A DNA stretch of 64,000 nucleotides from Acidimicrobiaceae bacterium (GTDB taxonomy: Bacteria > Actinomycetota > Acidimicrobiia > Acidimicrobiales > Aldehydirespiratoraceae), in the NCBI GenBank assembly GCA_026706815.1, contig JAPOYA010000032.1, forward strand, positions 1-64,000, given 5' to 3'. Shown one piece after another: positions 34,184-42,718 of the stretch; position 1 is the first letter of the stretch; every line of letters begins with the position of its first letter. Position numbers and translations under genes: made by a program. The notes below the pieces were generated by a model. That model was not told the origin of the DNA. It made no database searches and was given only the letters and a program-made list of their open reading frames with translations.

Positions 34184-34774
34184 CTAGCGACGGCGGACTC
34201 GCTCACTCAGTTCTTCGGAGAGTCGGGCAATCCGCACACCCAGTTCGGTGCGCTCTGCCACATCGATCTCTCCAATGTCGAGATCGAACGCGTCCAGCAC
34301 CAACTCCAAGGACGAACGGGCGAGTTCCGCGCCTGCGCTGGTCAGTTCAATGAGAACCCGGCGTTTGTCGTCGGGATCAGCGATGCGTCGAATCGACCCG
34401 CGATCCTCAAGGCGACGAATGGTTTTCGTTGTGCCTCCTGTTGTTTGCACCAGTCGATCAGCAAGCTCGCCGGCGGCGAGACGGTGGGGTGGGTCCTCCA
34501 AGCGAAGTGCGCTCAAAAGGGTGAACTCTGAAGTGTCAAGGCCTTCGTTCAACAGGATGTCTGACAACAGAGCTTCAAGTTGACGGCCAGTTCTGAATGC
34601 CCATACCAAGACTACGAAGGTGGCGCGGTGTCGCTCCCCGACCATGGGCGCCAACGATTCCAGTGCGGTGCTCCAAGTGTGACCGCCAGCCGACCGCGTC
34701 TTTCGCTCACCCGCAGATGGACCCAGAGAACCCAGTAGTTCGGCGGTCAGTTCATCTGAGGTCAAGTCCGACAC
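34184..34774 (-). CDS. MarR-family transcriptional regulator
   Basis: 196 residues. 'TSEFTLLSALRLEDPPHRLA', 'LADRLVQTTGGTTKTIRRLE' and 'DRGSIRRIADPDDKRRVLIE' form the winged helix, with the D-x-R-x wing expected of MarR proteins. The N-terminal 50 residues are an unusual polar extension. It is divergent from a P450 gene. Four related palindromes in the 149-base intergenic region are the probable binding sites, so it likely represses the P450 and perhaps itself, responding to a lipid or aromatic ligand. GTG 34774 has TAATCT exactly 6 nt upstream. Confidence 0.9.
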   Translation of the reverse strand: MSDLTSDELTAELLGSLGPSAGERKTRSAGGHTWSTALESLAPMVGERHRATFVVLVWAFRTGRQLEALLSDILLNEGLDTSEFTLLSALRLEDPPHRLAAGELADRLVQTTGGTTKTIRRLEDRGSIRRIADPDDKRRVLIELTSAGAELARSSLELVLDAFDLDIGEIDVAERTELGVRIARLSEELSERVRRR

Positions 34775-34780
34775 ATCCGC

Positions 34781-34786
34781 AGATTA
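34781..34786 (-). promoter_or_regulatory. -10 box TAATCT of the MarR gene
   Basis: TAATCT, 6 nt, then GTG 34774 on the minus strand: leaderless spacing. Confidence 0.45.
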
Positions 34787-34835
34787 GCCCGTTTCCAGCG
34801 GTCGACCCGAGAGACGGGCTCGCGTCTCCAGAATT

Positions 34836-34910
34836 TTGACAACTTCCAGGAAGGCTGTTGACATTGCTTCCCTGAAAGATATAATACTTCCTAGAAAGGT
34901 TCTCAGGAAG
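34836..34910 (+). promoter_or_regulatory. Consensus promoter with four MarR-type palindromes (P450 control region)
   Basis: TTGACA (34858-34863), 16 nt, TATAAT (34880-34885): nearly perfect sigma-70 consensus, exceptional in this window. Palindromes with CTTCC-N-GAAG character lie at 34843-34853 (CTTCCAGGAAG, perfect), 34867-34878, 34887-34898 and 34900-34910, covering the -35 region, the spacer and the start site. A second TTGACA at 34836 may serve an alternative start. A regulator bound here would block the promoter, consistent with repression by the divergent MarR protein. Confidence 0.75.
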
Positions 34911-34923
34911 GTACAGTTCGGAC

Positions 34924-36273
34924 ATGGCCGGCGACTCCACGTCAACATCTGATGTTCGCTTCGAAGACATCGACTTGACCGATCTTGGTGTTTTTGCCGA
35001 TAGGTGTCCTCATGACTGGTTCAGCTTCCTGCGTGAGAACGCCCCGGTCTGGCGACACCCGGCCAATGAGCGGTCCAACAATGAGCCGTTCTGGTGCGTG
35101 ACCTCATATGAGCACATCCAGCAGGTGCATAGATCCGGCACTTTGTTCAGCCATCAGACCGGGCCGGGCCGCAACGGCGCCGGCGGCATCACCTTGAACG
35201 ACCAACAACCCGAGCAGGGGCCGGGCCTGCAGATGGCGATGACCGACCCGCCTGCCCATACTCGCTATCGCAAGCTGGTCAACAGGGGGTTCACCCCGCG
35301 GGTGGTGTACCGCCTGACCGACGCCTTCCGGTTGCGCACCACAGCCATTCTGGATCAGGTGACGCCGCTGGGATCATGCGACTTCGTCACAAAGATCGCT
35401 GCGGAGCTTCCCCTGATCGCCATCGCCGAGATCGTCGGCGTGCCTCAAGAAGACCGCCATCTGCTGTTCGAGTGGACCAACCGGGCAGTCGGCGGTTCCG
35501 GCGACACCGACGACGCTCACGCCGCCCTGTTCGAGATGGGGGTCTACGCCCATGGCCTGACCGAGCGCAAACGCAGGGAGCCCGCTGACGACCTGTGGAC
35601 CAAACTCACCGACGCCGTGGTCACAATGGAGGACGGCTCCAGGGTCGAGCTGACCGAAACCGAACGAGACCTCTTTTTCATTCTGTTGATCGTCGCGGGC
35701 AACGAGACAACTCGAAACAGCCTCTCCAAAGGCATGCTCGCCTTCTTCGACAACCCAGGCCAATGGCAGCGCTGGCAGGCGCATCCGGAACTGGCCGACA
35801 CGATGGTCGACGAAGTGCTCCGCTACACCAGCCCAGTGAACTTCTTTCGCCGGACCGCTACAGCAGACACCGAACTCGGCGGTCAACGCATCTCAGCCGG
35901 CGAGAGGGTTCTGCTGTGGTATCCGTCGGGCAACCGCGACAAGGCTGAGTTCGGGCCGACCGCAGACGAATTCGACATCGGACGCACCCCCAACCATCAC
36001 ATGGCCTTCGGCGCCGGCGGAGCACACTTCTGTTTGGGGGCGAACCTGGCGAAACTCGAGATCAAGATCGTCTTTGAGGAACTCGCCAAACGAATCCCCG
36101 ACATTCGCCTGGCTGGAGACGTCACACGGCTCCGCACCAACTTAGTCGACAGCATCGGCCGCGTCCCAGTCGAGTTCACGCCCAGCCCCGCGGTGCTCGG
36201 GTCGCCGAGCTCCGATGTGCCGCGACCGCTAAACGATCTTGCCGGTGCGGTCTGCCCAGTAGGGGTCCTTTAG
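34924..36273 (+). CDS. Cytochrome P450 (CYP125/142-like)
   Basis: 449 residues. The I-helix 'LFFILLIVAGNETTRNSLSK' has the oxygen-binding A-G-x-E-T, 'MVDEVLRYTSPVNFFRRTAT' gives the E-x-x-R, and 'HMAFGAGGAHFCLGANLAKL' the haem-cysteine loop. 'MAMTDPPAHTRYRKLVNRGF' is the C-helix region. The sequence resembles actinobacterial sterol or fatty-acid side-chain hydroxylases. It lies behind a MarR-controlled consensus promoter. Its last 45 bases overlap the convergent acyl-CoA synthetase gene, an unusually long convergent overlap, and its C-terminal tail beyond 'VPVEFTPSP' is not conserved. Confidence 0.9.
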   Translation: MAGDSTSTSDVRFEDIDLTDLGVFADRCPHDWFSFLRENAPVWRHPANERSNNEPFWCVTSYEHIQQVHRSGTLFSHQTGPGRNGAGGITLNDQQPEQGPGLQMAMTDPPAHTRYRKLVNRGFTPRVVYRLTDAFRLRTTAILDQVTPLGSCDFVTKIAAELPLIAIAEIVGVPQEDRHLLFEWTNRAVGGSGDTDDAHAALFEMGVYAHGLTERKRREPADDLWTKLTDAVVTMEDGSRVELTETERDLFFILLIVAGNETTRNSLSKGMLAFFDNPGQWQRWQAHPELADTMVDEVLRYTSPVNFFRRTATADTELGGQRISAGERVLLWYPSGNRDKAEFGPTADEFDIGRTPNHHMAFGAGGAHFCLGANLAKLEIKIVFEELAKRIPDIRLAGDVTRLRTNLVDSIGRVPVEFTPSPAVLGSPSSDVPRPLNDLAGAVCPVGVL

Positions 36274-37791
36274 CCTGCGCTTGTACAGCTTGCCGTTGGG
36301 ATCGCGGGGCATCTCAGTCGTGTAGTCGATGGACCTGGGCAATTTCTGCTTGGCGATCTGGCCGCTGAGCCAACCCATGATGGCCTCGGTGGTCTCATCA
36401 TCAGGCTCCCAGCCGGCAACAAGCTCCACGGTCGCCTTGACCTCCTCCCCCGTATCGGGGTCGGGGACCCCGAACACAGCCGCATCGGCTACGGCTTCGT
36501 GCTGTACCAGCACGCCTTCGATCTCAGCGGGATAGATGTTGACCCCGCCGACGATGATCATGTCGTTGGCTCGATCGTTGAGGAACAAGAACCCGTCATC
36601 ATCGAGATAGCCGATGTCGCCTACCGTGAAAAACCCTCGCAAGCGGCTCTTCTGGGTCTTCTCCTCGTCGCCTTTGTACTCGAATACGTTGCCCGGCATC
36701 TTCATGTAGACGGCTCCTGACTCAAAGGGCGCAAGCTCGTCCCCCTGTTCGTCTACGACTATGACTTCAGAGCCCGGCCAGGGCTTCCCGACAGTGCCGG
36801 GTTTGGCGAGCCATTCTCGGGGGCCGACGATGGTGCCGCCTCCTTCGGTAGCCGCGTAGTACTCCCAGACGGTGTCGCCCCACCAATGGATCATCTTGCG
36901 CTTTGTCTCGATCGGACACGGAGCCGCAGCGTGAACCATGCGTCGCAACGACGAGACGTCGTACGCTTCTCGGACCTCGGCAGGAAGCTGCAACAGTCGG
37001 TTGAACATGGTCGGGACCATGTGCGAATGGGTCACCCGGTAACGCTCGATTCGCTCCAACAGGCCTTCGGGCGTCCAGCGATCCATGAGGACCACTGTGT
37101 GGCCCATGTGCAGAGACATGGTGGTCCAGTTGTTGACAGCGGTGTGATAAGTCGGCGCCTGGGTGATCTGTACGTTGTCATCGTGCGGCAATGTGCCGAA
37201 GAGCCTGAACAACCCGCCGGAGCCTGCGGAGATCTCGTCGACGTCTCCGTCTGCCAACGCACGTCTCACACCTTTGGGACGCCCGGTGGTGCCCGAGGTG
37301 TAGAACATGTAGGAACCGGGATACAGCTCGTCGGGGCGCTCCCCTGACTGGGAGCCGATCAGATCCGCAAACGGCCTGAATCCTGCCACCGGACCCACCG
37401 AGAATCGGTTCGCGTCCGGGGTGACGCAGTCGCCGAGCACGCGCACAGCCTCAGCCTCGAAGCGGCTTGACACGATCAGGGCCTTCGTCTCGGCGTCGTT
37501 GACGATGTAGCTGATCTCCGGTCCGACAAGATGCCAGTTGATCGTCGTTACGAAAAAGCCCCCTTGGAAGGCCGCAAGGCAGACCGCCACCTGCTCAAAG
37601 CTGTTGGGCAGCACGGTTGTGACCTGATCACCCCGTTGCAACCCGGCGGCTCGCAGACCATGGACAATCCTGTTGGTCAGTTCATACAACTCGCCGTAGG
37701 TCATCTGGTTGTGATCCGGGTCGACCAGAGCGAGATGATCAGGATCCGCTTCGGCGATTTTCCAGAATCCGGTTAGGTCGGTGTCGGCCAT
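36229..37791 (-). CDS. Acyl-CoA synthetase (ANL superfamily, FadD-like)
   Basis: 520 residues from ATG 37791. 'SYMFYTSGTTGRPKGVRRAL' is the AMP/ATP loop, 'WEYYAATEGGGTIVGPREWL' the acyl-adenylate motif, 'GDIGYLDDDGFLFLNDRAND' plus 'MIIVGGVNIYPAEIE' the hinge, and 'MPRDPNGKLYKRRLKD' the C-terminal catalytic lysine. It activates a carboxylic acid, here probably a sterol- or fatty-acid-derived one given the two P450s and the enoyl-CoA hydratase. The open frame extends 290 bases further upstream but into the divergent hydratase promoter, so ATG 37791 is preferred. Confidence 0.92.
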   Translation of the reverse strand: MADTDLTGFWKIAEADPDHLALVDPDHNQMTYGELYELTNRIVHGLRAAGLQRGDQVTTVLPNSFEQVAVCLAAFQGGFFVTTINWHLVGPEISYIVNDAETKALIVSSRFEAEAVRVLGDCVTPDANRFSVGPVAGFRPFADLIGSQSGERPDELYPGSYMFYTSGTTGRPKGVRRALADGDVDEISAGSGGLFRLFGTLPHDDNVQITQAPTYHTAVNNWTTMSLHMGHTVVLMDRWTPEGLLERIERYRVTHSHMVPTMFNRLLQLPAEVREAYDVSSLRRMVHAAAPCPIETKRKMIHWWGDTVWEYYAATEGGGTIVGPREWLAKPGTVGKPWPGSEVIVVDEQGDELAPFESGAVYMKMPGNVFEYKGDEEKTQKSRLRGFFTVGDIGYLDDDGFLFLNDRANDMIIVGGVNIYPAEIEGVLVQHEAVADAAVFGVPDPDTGEEVKATVELVAGWEPDDETTEAIMGWLSGQIAKQKLPRSIDYTTEMPRDPNGKLYKRRLKDPYWADRTGKIV

Positions 37792-37875
37792 GCTGCAAAT
37801 GATCTTGCCCGCAACACAATCGCGCCAATTCGCTACTGACCACCGGCAATTCGACCACTCACCTACGCGGGTGGC

Positions 37876-37881
37876 TACTGT
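37876..37881 (+). promoter_or_regulatory. -10 box TACTGT of the enoyl-CoA hydratase gene
   Basis: TACTGT, 7 nt, then ATG 37889. Confidence 0.4.
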
Positions 37882-37888
37882 GAAATCC

Positions 37889-38716
37889 ATGGCCGATGAT
37901 CGCCCGCTCGAAGAACAGATCCGCCTGACGTATCGAGGGAAGGTGGCCTGGGTGACTATTGACCGCCCCGAAGTCGGCAACGCGCTCAATCCTCCGTGCC
38001 GGGACCGCCTCCGCGACATTTTCAAGGCCTTCAACTCCAACCATCGGGCGCGCGCGGTCGTGTTGACCGCCACCGGCGACAAGCTCTTCTGCCCCGGCGC
38101 CGACCTCAGTCACAAATACCAAAGCGATCGGGCCGACGATCTCCCCGAGCGTGTGATCGGCGATCCGCGTCAAATGATGCTAGACGGACAATACACGCTG
38201 TTCCCTGCCATCCTCGACTGCGAAATCCCGGTGATCGCAGCAGTCAACGGCACCGCAGCGGGAATGGGAGCGCATCTCGCCCTCGCCTGCGATCTGGTGA
38301 TCTGCTCTGAGAAAGCCAAGTTCGTCGAGGTGTTCGCCCGTCGAGGGTTGGTGCCTGATGCTCTCGGGCCGTGGCTGTTGCCACGCATCATCGGTGTGCG
38401 CCGCACCATGGAGCTCATGCTCTTCGCCGAGGACCTGCTTCCGGATCGGGCACTCGAATGGGGGCTCGTGAACAAGGTGGTCAGCCCCGACGAGTTGGAA
38501 CCTTCGGCGAGCGACTGGGCCCAGCGGCTTGCCGCCGGTCCCACGCGATCATTCGGCTTCACCAAATGGCTGGTGAACCAGAGCCTCGACAGCGACCGAG
38601 CCACAATGGCCCAGAACGAAGCCATGGCAGTGGAGCTGAACACATATACCGCCGATTCTGAAGAAGGAGTGGCCAGTTTCCGCGAACGCCGAGAACCGAA
38701 ATGGAAGGGCTACTGA
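37889..38716 (+). CDS. Enoyl-CoA hydratase/isomerase family protein
   Basis: 275 residues from ATG 37889. 'AWVTIDRPEVGNALNPPC' starts the crotonase fold, 'KLFCPGADLSHKY' and 'IAAVNGTAAGMGAHLALACD' form the oxyanion hole, and 'AKFVEVFARRGLVPDALGPW' carries the second catalytic region, where hydratases have glutamate. It is divergent from the acyl-CoA synthetase with about 100 bases between starts, so both act on the same type of acyl-CoA. It overlaps the convergent P450 by 7 bases. Confidence 0.9.
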   Translation: MADDRPLEEQIRLTYRGKVAWVTIDRPEVGNALNPPCRDRLRDIFKAFNSNHRARAVVLTATGDKLFCPGADLSHKYQSDRADDLPERVIGDPRQMMLDGQYTLFPAILDCEIPVIAAVNGTAAGMGAHLALACDLVICSEKAKFVEVFARRGLVPDALGPWLLPRIIGVRRTMELMLFAEDLLPDRALEWGLVNKVVSPDELEPSASDWAQRLAAGPTRSFGFTKWLVNQSLDSDRATMAQNEAMAVELNTYTADSEEGVASFRERREPKWKGY

Positions 38717-39909
38717 AGCTCCACGACGAGACGCTCAACCCCGCGAATTGTGATGCGCGGCCTCCACACTTCCTCGCCGACAGACCAACTCTGGTACCGA
38801 CTCAGCAGGCGTTCGAGAACCACCTGTCCCTCAAGCCGGGCCAGAGCCGCTCCGAGGCAGTAGTGGATGCCGGAGCCGAACGAGAGCAGTTGGGTATCGC
38901 TGCGGGTGATGTTGAAGCGGTCGGGATCCGCGCAAACGAATGGGTCGCGGTTCGCTGCGGCCAGCAACATGAGTGTCGTCGAACCCGCCGGGATTGTGAT
39001 GTCGCCGACTTCGACGTCTGCGAAGGTGTAACGGCCGTCGACCTGAACGGGCGGGTCGTAGCGCAGCACCTCTTCCACCGCAGCAGGAATGAGGGAATGA
39101 TCGTTTCGCAGCAACTGCAGCTGATCCGGGTGAGCTGCCAAGGCTCTCACCATGTTGCTGAGCAACTGCGTGGTCGTCTCAAAGCCGGCCGCGTAGATCA
39201 ACAACACGTTTGATATCACTTCGTCCTCGCTCAACCGGTCTTCACCGTCACTGGCCTGAATCAGGCCCGTGAGCAGATCATCTAGCGGGTCGGCTCGCCG
39301 AACCTTGATCAACTCTGACAAGTACTCCCGGACTTGCAGCGATGCCGCTTCTGCTCTGTCGATCTCTTCCGGGGTCGAAACCGGTTCAAGTGAGGCAGTC
39401 AAATCAGCAACAAGAGGCCGGAGCCAGTCACGGTCGGCTCTCGGCACGCCCACCAGTTCGCTGATCACGTTTGCCGGTAGCGGAAAAGCCACGACGTCGA
39501 CGAAGTCACCGCTCCCGTCGAGCTCATCGAGGAGCACATCGGTCATCGCCGCCACCTCGGGACGCAACCGCTCGACTCTGCGTGGTGTGAACGCTCGGCT
39601 GACAAGACCTCGAATTCGCGTGTGGTCCGGTGGGTTCAGAAACAACATCGAAACGGTGTCTTGGTCGACCTCCCGACGAGGGCTGCCGTCGATCGACACC
39701 GGTCCCACGGATGACTGGTCCGGTGGGCTGCCGCAACGAGGGTCTCTCAACAAGTTTCTGGCGTTTTCAAATCCAGAAATCACCCAAGTACCGCTTGTCT
39801 GGGTCTGAAACAACGGTGCCGTCTCGCGAAGCTGCCGGTAGAGCGGGTACGGGTCAGCTATCGCAGACGGGTCGCCTATCAAGGTCATCAACAGGTCGTC
39901 AGGAGTCAC
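38710..39909 (-). CDS. Cytochrome P450
   Basis: 399 residues. The I-helix is 'LLIYAAGFETTTQLLSNMVR', 'AAVEEVLRYDPPVQVDGRYT' gives E-x-x-R, and 'LLSFGSGIHYCLGAALARLE' the haem-binding cysteine. 'MLFLNPPDHTRIRGLVSRAF' is the C-helix. It is a soluble bacterial class I enzyme, needing ferredoxin and a reductase not encoded in the window. GTG 39909 is the outermost start; ATG 39888 ('MTLIGDPSAIADPYPLYRQL') is possible. The gene is convergent with the hydratase and 20 bases downstream of psuG. Confidence 0.92.
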   Translation of the reverse strand: MTPDDLLMTLIGDPSAIADPYPLYRQLRETAPLFQTQTSGTWVISGFENARNLLRDPRCGSPPDQSSVGPVSIDGSPRREVDQDTVSMLFLNPPDHTRIRGLVSRAFTPRRVERLRPEVAAMTDVLLDELDGSGDFVDVVAFPLPANVISELVGVPRADRDWLRPLVADLTASLEPVSTPEEIDRAEAASLQVREYLSELIKVRRADPLDDLLTGLIQASDGEDRLSEDEVISNVLLIYAAGFETTTQLLSNMVRALAAHPDQLQLLRNDHSLIPAAVEEVLRYDPPVQVDGRYTFADVEVGDITIPAGSTTLMLLAAANRDPFVCADPDRFNITRSDTQLLSFGSGIHYCLGAALARLEGQVVLERLLSRYQSWSVGEEVWRPRITIRGVERLVVELQ

Positions 39910-39929
39910 TGCCGGGAAACGCTACTGGT

Positions 39930-40847
39930 TTATCGAGCCAGTGCCGCAGCGATCTCCGCGGCGACGCGGGCGTTGTCTTGGGCCAGAGCAAGGTTGGCCT
40001 CGACGCTGACCCCGTCGGTCGCCGCGGCTATAGCGTCGAGGAGCACAGGCGTGACCGCCGGACCGCGCAAACGCTGCCGTTCTACAAGGGTCAGTGCCGA
40101 GTCAAGCGCCCGGTCTATCGGTTCAGGGTCCAGTTCGGCGCCCACCGGTATCGGATTGGCCACGAGAATACCTCCCGGATGACCAACGGCTGCCGCAGCC
40201 CTCAGCATGGCCGCCACCTCATCGCCGTTGTCGACCACAGTCGGAACGTCGAGTCCGCTGTCGCGCACATAGAACGCGGGAAAGCGATCTGTCTGCCAGC
40301 CGACCACCGGCACCGCCAGGGTCTCCAGGTGTTCCAGCGTGCGCGGCAAGTCCAGAAATGCCTTGGCGCCGGCGGAGACCGCGACCACCGAATGACGAGA
40401 CAGGGCGACAAGGTCTCCGCTCACGTCGCCAGTGACCCCTGCTCCGCGGTGGACCCCGCCGATTCCACCCGTGGCAAAAACTTCGACGCCTGCACGCGCT
40501 GCCAAGGTCAGCGAAGCGCTGACGGTCGTGACTCCGACGTCAAGGTCGCCCGAAACAGCCCGGGCCAAGTCTCGAGCCGCAACTTTTTGGGTACCGGAGA
40601 GGACTCGATCGAGGTCATGTGTTTCGACGCCAACGACCGCCGCACCGTCGACCACCGCGGTCAGTGCCGGGACTGCACCCCCATCACGTACCGCGGCCGC
40701 ACACCGGTAAAAGCACTCTCGATTGGCTGGAGACGGCAGGCCCAAGCCGCTGAAGATCGTGGACTCGAAAGCCACTACCCGTCGATGACCCGCCAACGCC
40801 GCGGCTATTTCGTCTCCAACTCGAAAGAACTTTGAGCCTTCAACCAT
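39930..40847 (-). CDS. psuG: Pseudouridine-5'-phosphate glycosidase
   Basis: 305 residues. 'VVAFESTIFSGLGLPSPANR' is the family start (E-S-T-I-x-S), 'VLSGTQKVAARDLARAVSG' carries the catalytic lysine, 'GVEVFATGGIGGVHRGAG' and 'VVAVSAGAKAFLDLPRTLE' are the phosphate- and ribose-binding strings, and 'GGILVANPIP' follows. It splits pseudouridine phosphate to uracil and ribose-5-phosphate. No PsuK kinase is next to it. ATG 40847 has TAGGCT exactly 6 nt upstream. Confidence 0.92.
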   Translation of the reverse strand: MVEGSKFFRVGDEIAAALAGHRRVVAFESTIFSGLGLPSPANRECFYRCAAAVRDGGAVPALTAVVDGAAVVGVETHDLDRVLSGTQKVAARDLARAVSGDLDVGVTTVSASLTLAARAGVEVFATGGIGGVHRGAGVTGDVSGDLVALSRHSVVAVSAGAKAFLDLPRTLEHLETLAVPVVGWQTDRFPAFYVRDSGLDVPTVVDNGDEVAAMLRAAAAVGHPGGILVANPIPVGAELDPEPIDRALDSALTLVERQRLRGPAVTPVLLDAIAAATDGVSVEANLALAQDNARVAAEIAAALAR

Positions 40848-40853
40848 GGCAAA

Positions 40854-40859
40854 AGCCTA
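40854..40859 (-). promoter_or_regulatory. -10 box TAGGCT of psuG
   Basis: TAGGCT, 6 nt, then ATG 40847. Confidence 0.45.
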
Positions 40860-40934
40860 CGGCCTTCATCCCAAATGGGCAGATACTCCCACCGAGGTAG
40901 GCAGACGCCCTCAAAGTGCGCTATCAATAACCCC

Positions 40935-42692
40935 GTGATCGAGACACTCAAACAGACATGGGCAGAAATGACCGAGGAAGGCGCTCCTTTCGCATGGTCG
41001 ACTCAAGAGGTTCGCGGCATACCAATGCGGGTCTTCGACAACGCCCCTCCGAACATGCGATTCGTTTGGGAGATGTCGGCTCAACATGCCGACCGGACCT
41101 ACATCGTGTTTGAAGACGAGGTCATCACCTACGGCGAAGCCCACGCAATGGTCCGGTCACTGGCCCATCACCTGGTCGACCAGCACGGCATCGGTTCCGG
41201 CGACCGGGTTGCGATCGCCATGCGCAACTACCCTGAGTGGGCTCTGGCCTACTGGGCGACGATCGCTGTCGGCGCTTGCGCGGTGGGGATCAACGCCTGG
41301 TGGACAGCGTCCGAACTCGAATACGCACTCAACGATTCACGTCCCAAGCTGCTGATCGCCGATGACGAACGCCTTGAACGAGCGCTGGAGGTGCTCCCGG
41401 CGGTGCGAGCCGAAGCGCCCATGCACATTATTTCGGTGCGAAGCGAACGCGACTTGCCCGACGACGCCTCGCGCTGGACAGACCATGTCGTCATCACCGG
41501 TGCGCCGGATGACCTTCCGACCGCTGAGATCGACCCCGACGACGACGTCTGCATCTTCTACACCTCCGGGACTACCGGCTTCCCCAAGGGAGCGCAGTTG
41601 ACCCACCGCGGTTCGGTGCACAACGTCATGAACCTCGCTTTCGCCAGCACCGTCGCTTCGGCGGCCACCGCCAAGGCTGCCGCGGCCTCGAGCAATGCTG
41701 CCGCCGCCGATGGCGACGACGAAACCAGCAGCCCAGGCCAAGTCGACGATCTGGGCCAAGCGGTCGTAATGGTTCCCACACCTTTGTTCCATGTGACGGC
41801 CAACAACTGTGTGCTTCATCCTGTGACCATCGGCGGCGGCAAGATAGTGATGTTGTACCGCTGGGACGCCGGACGGGCGATCGAGTTGATTGAGCGCGAG
41901 AGCGTGAACATGTTCACCGGCGTGCCGACCATGAGCCGCGAGATTTTGGCACACCCCGACTGGCAGACCCGCGACACGTCCAGCTTGGAATCGTTGGGCG
42001 GCGGCGGCGCGGCCGTCCAACCAGACCTCGTTGAGAAAATCGACAAAACACGCGGAAACGTGAAGCCGGCGACCGGCTATGGGCTCACCGAAACCAGCGG
42101 CGTCATCACAGCAGTGAGCAGTGCCTTCTTCTTGGCTCGGCCAACCTCGGCCGGCCTTGTCATGCCTACTTTCGAGTACAAGGTGATCGACGCCGCCGGC
42201 AACGAGGTGCCATCAGGCGAACGCGGTGAGTTGTGCGTCAAGGGGCCTGCGGTCGTCAAGGGCTACCTCAACCGCCCGGAGGCGACCGCCGAGGCTATCC
42301 AGGACGGCTGGTTCCGCACCGGCGACATCGTGTATTTCGACTCCGACGAGTTCGTCCACATCGTCGACCGAGTGAAGGACATGGTGCTGCGCGGCGGCGA
42401 GAACGTCTACTGCGCTGAAGTCGAGGCGGCAATCTACGAACACCCCGATGTGGCAGAGGCCGCCGTATTCGGCGTTCCCGATGAGCGGCTCGGTGAAACG
42501 GTCGGCGCCGCGATCTACCTGACAGACGGCAGCACCCTCGACGAATCTGAGCTGGCCGCCCACTTGGCGCCGCTCATCGCCAAGTTCAAACAACCCGATC
42601 ACGTCTGGTTCGTCGACGAACCACTGCCTCAGAACGCCAACGGCAAGTTCGTGAAGCGCCAGCTCAAAGAACAGCTCCTCACCGATCAATAG
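40935..42692 (+). CDS. Acyl-CoA synthetase with an Ala/Asp-rich insert
   Basis: 585 residues from GTG 40935 ('VIETLKQTWAEM'). The signature loop is 'CIFYTSGTTGFPKGAQLTHR', then 'TGYGLTETSGVITAVSSAFF', 'GDIVYFDSDEFVHIVDRVKD', 'MVLRGGENVYCAEVE' and the catalytic lysine in 'NANGKFVKRQLKEQL'. Between the signature loop and the next core strand lies a low-complexity insert of about 40 residues ('ATAKAAAASSNAAAADGDDE'), absent from typical members. The upstream ATG 40875 would add 20 non-conserved residues. It is a single gene divergent from psuG. The substrate is unknown, probably medium- or long-chain fatty acid. Confidence 0.9.
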   Translation: MIETLKQTWAEMTEEGAPFAWSTQEVRGIPMRVFDNAPPNMRFVWEMSAQHADRTYIVFEDEVITYGEAHAMVRSLAHHLVDQHGIGSGDRVAIAMRNYPEWALAYWATIAVGACAVGINAWWTASELEYALNDSRPKLLIADDERLERALEVLPAVRAEAPMHIISVRSERDLPDDASRWTDHVVITGAPDDLPTAEIDPDDDVCIFYTSGTTGFPKGAQLTHRGSVHNVMNLAFASTVASAATAKAAAASSNAAAADGDDETSSPGQVDDLGQAVVMVPTPLFHVTANNCVLHPVTIGGGKIVMLYRWDAGRAIELIERESVNMFTGVPTMSREILAHPDWQTRDTSSLESLGGGGAAVQPDLVEKIDKTRGNVKPATGYGLTETSGVITAVSSAFFLARPTSAGLVMPTFEYKVIDAAGNEVPSGERGELCVKGPAVVKGYLNRPEATAEAIQDGWFRTGDIVYFDSDEFVHIVDRVKDMVLRGGENVYCAEVEAAIYEHPDVAEAAVFGVPDERLGETVGAAIYLTDGSTLDESELAAHLAPLIAKFKQPDHVWFVDEPLPQNANGKFVKRQLKEQLLTDQ

Positions 42693-42718
42693 CAATCAAT
42701 CAATAGCAATCAACAGTG

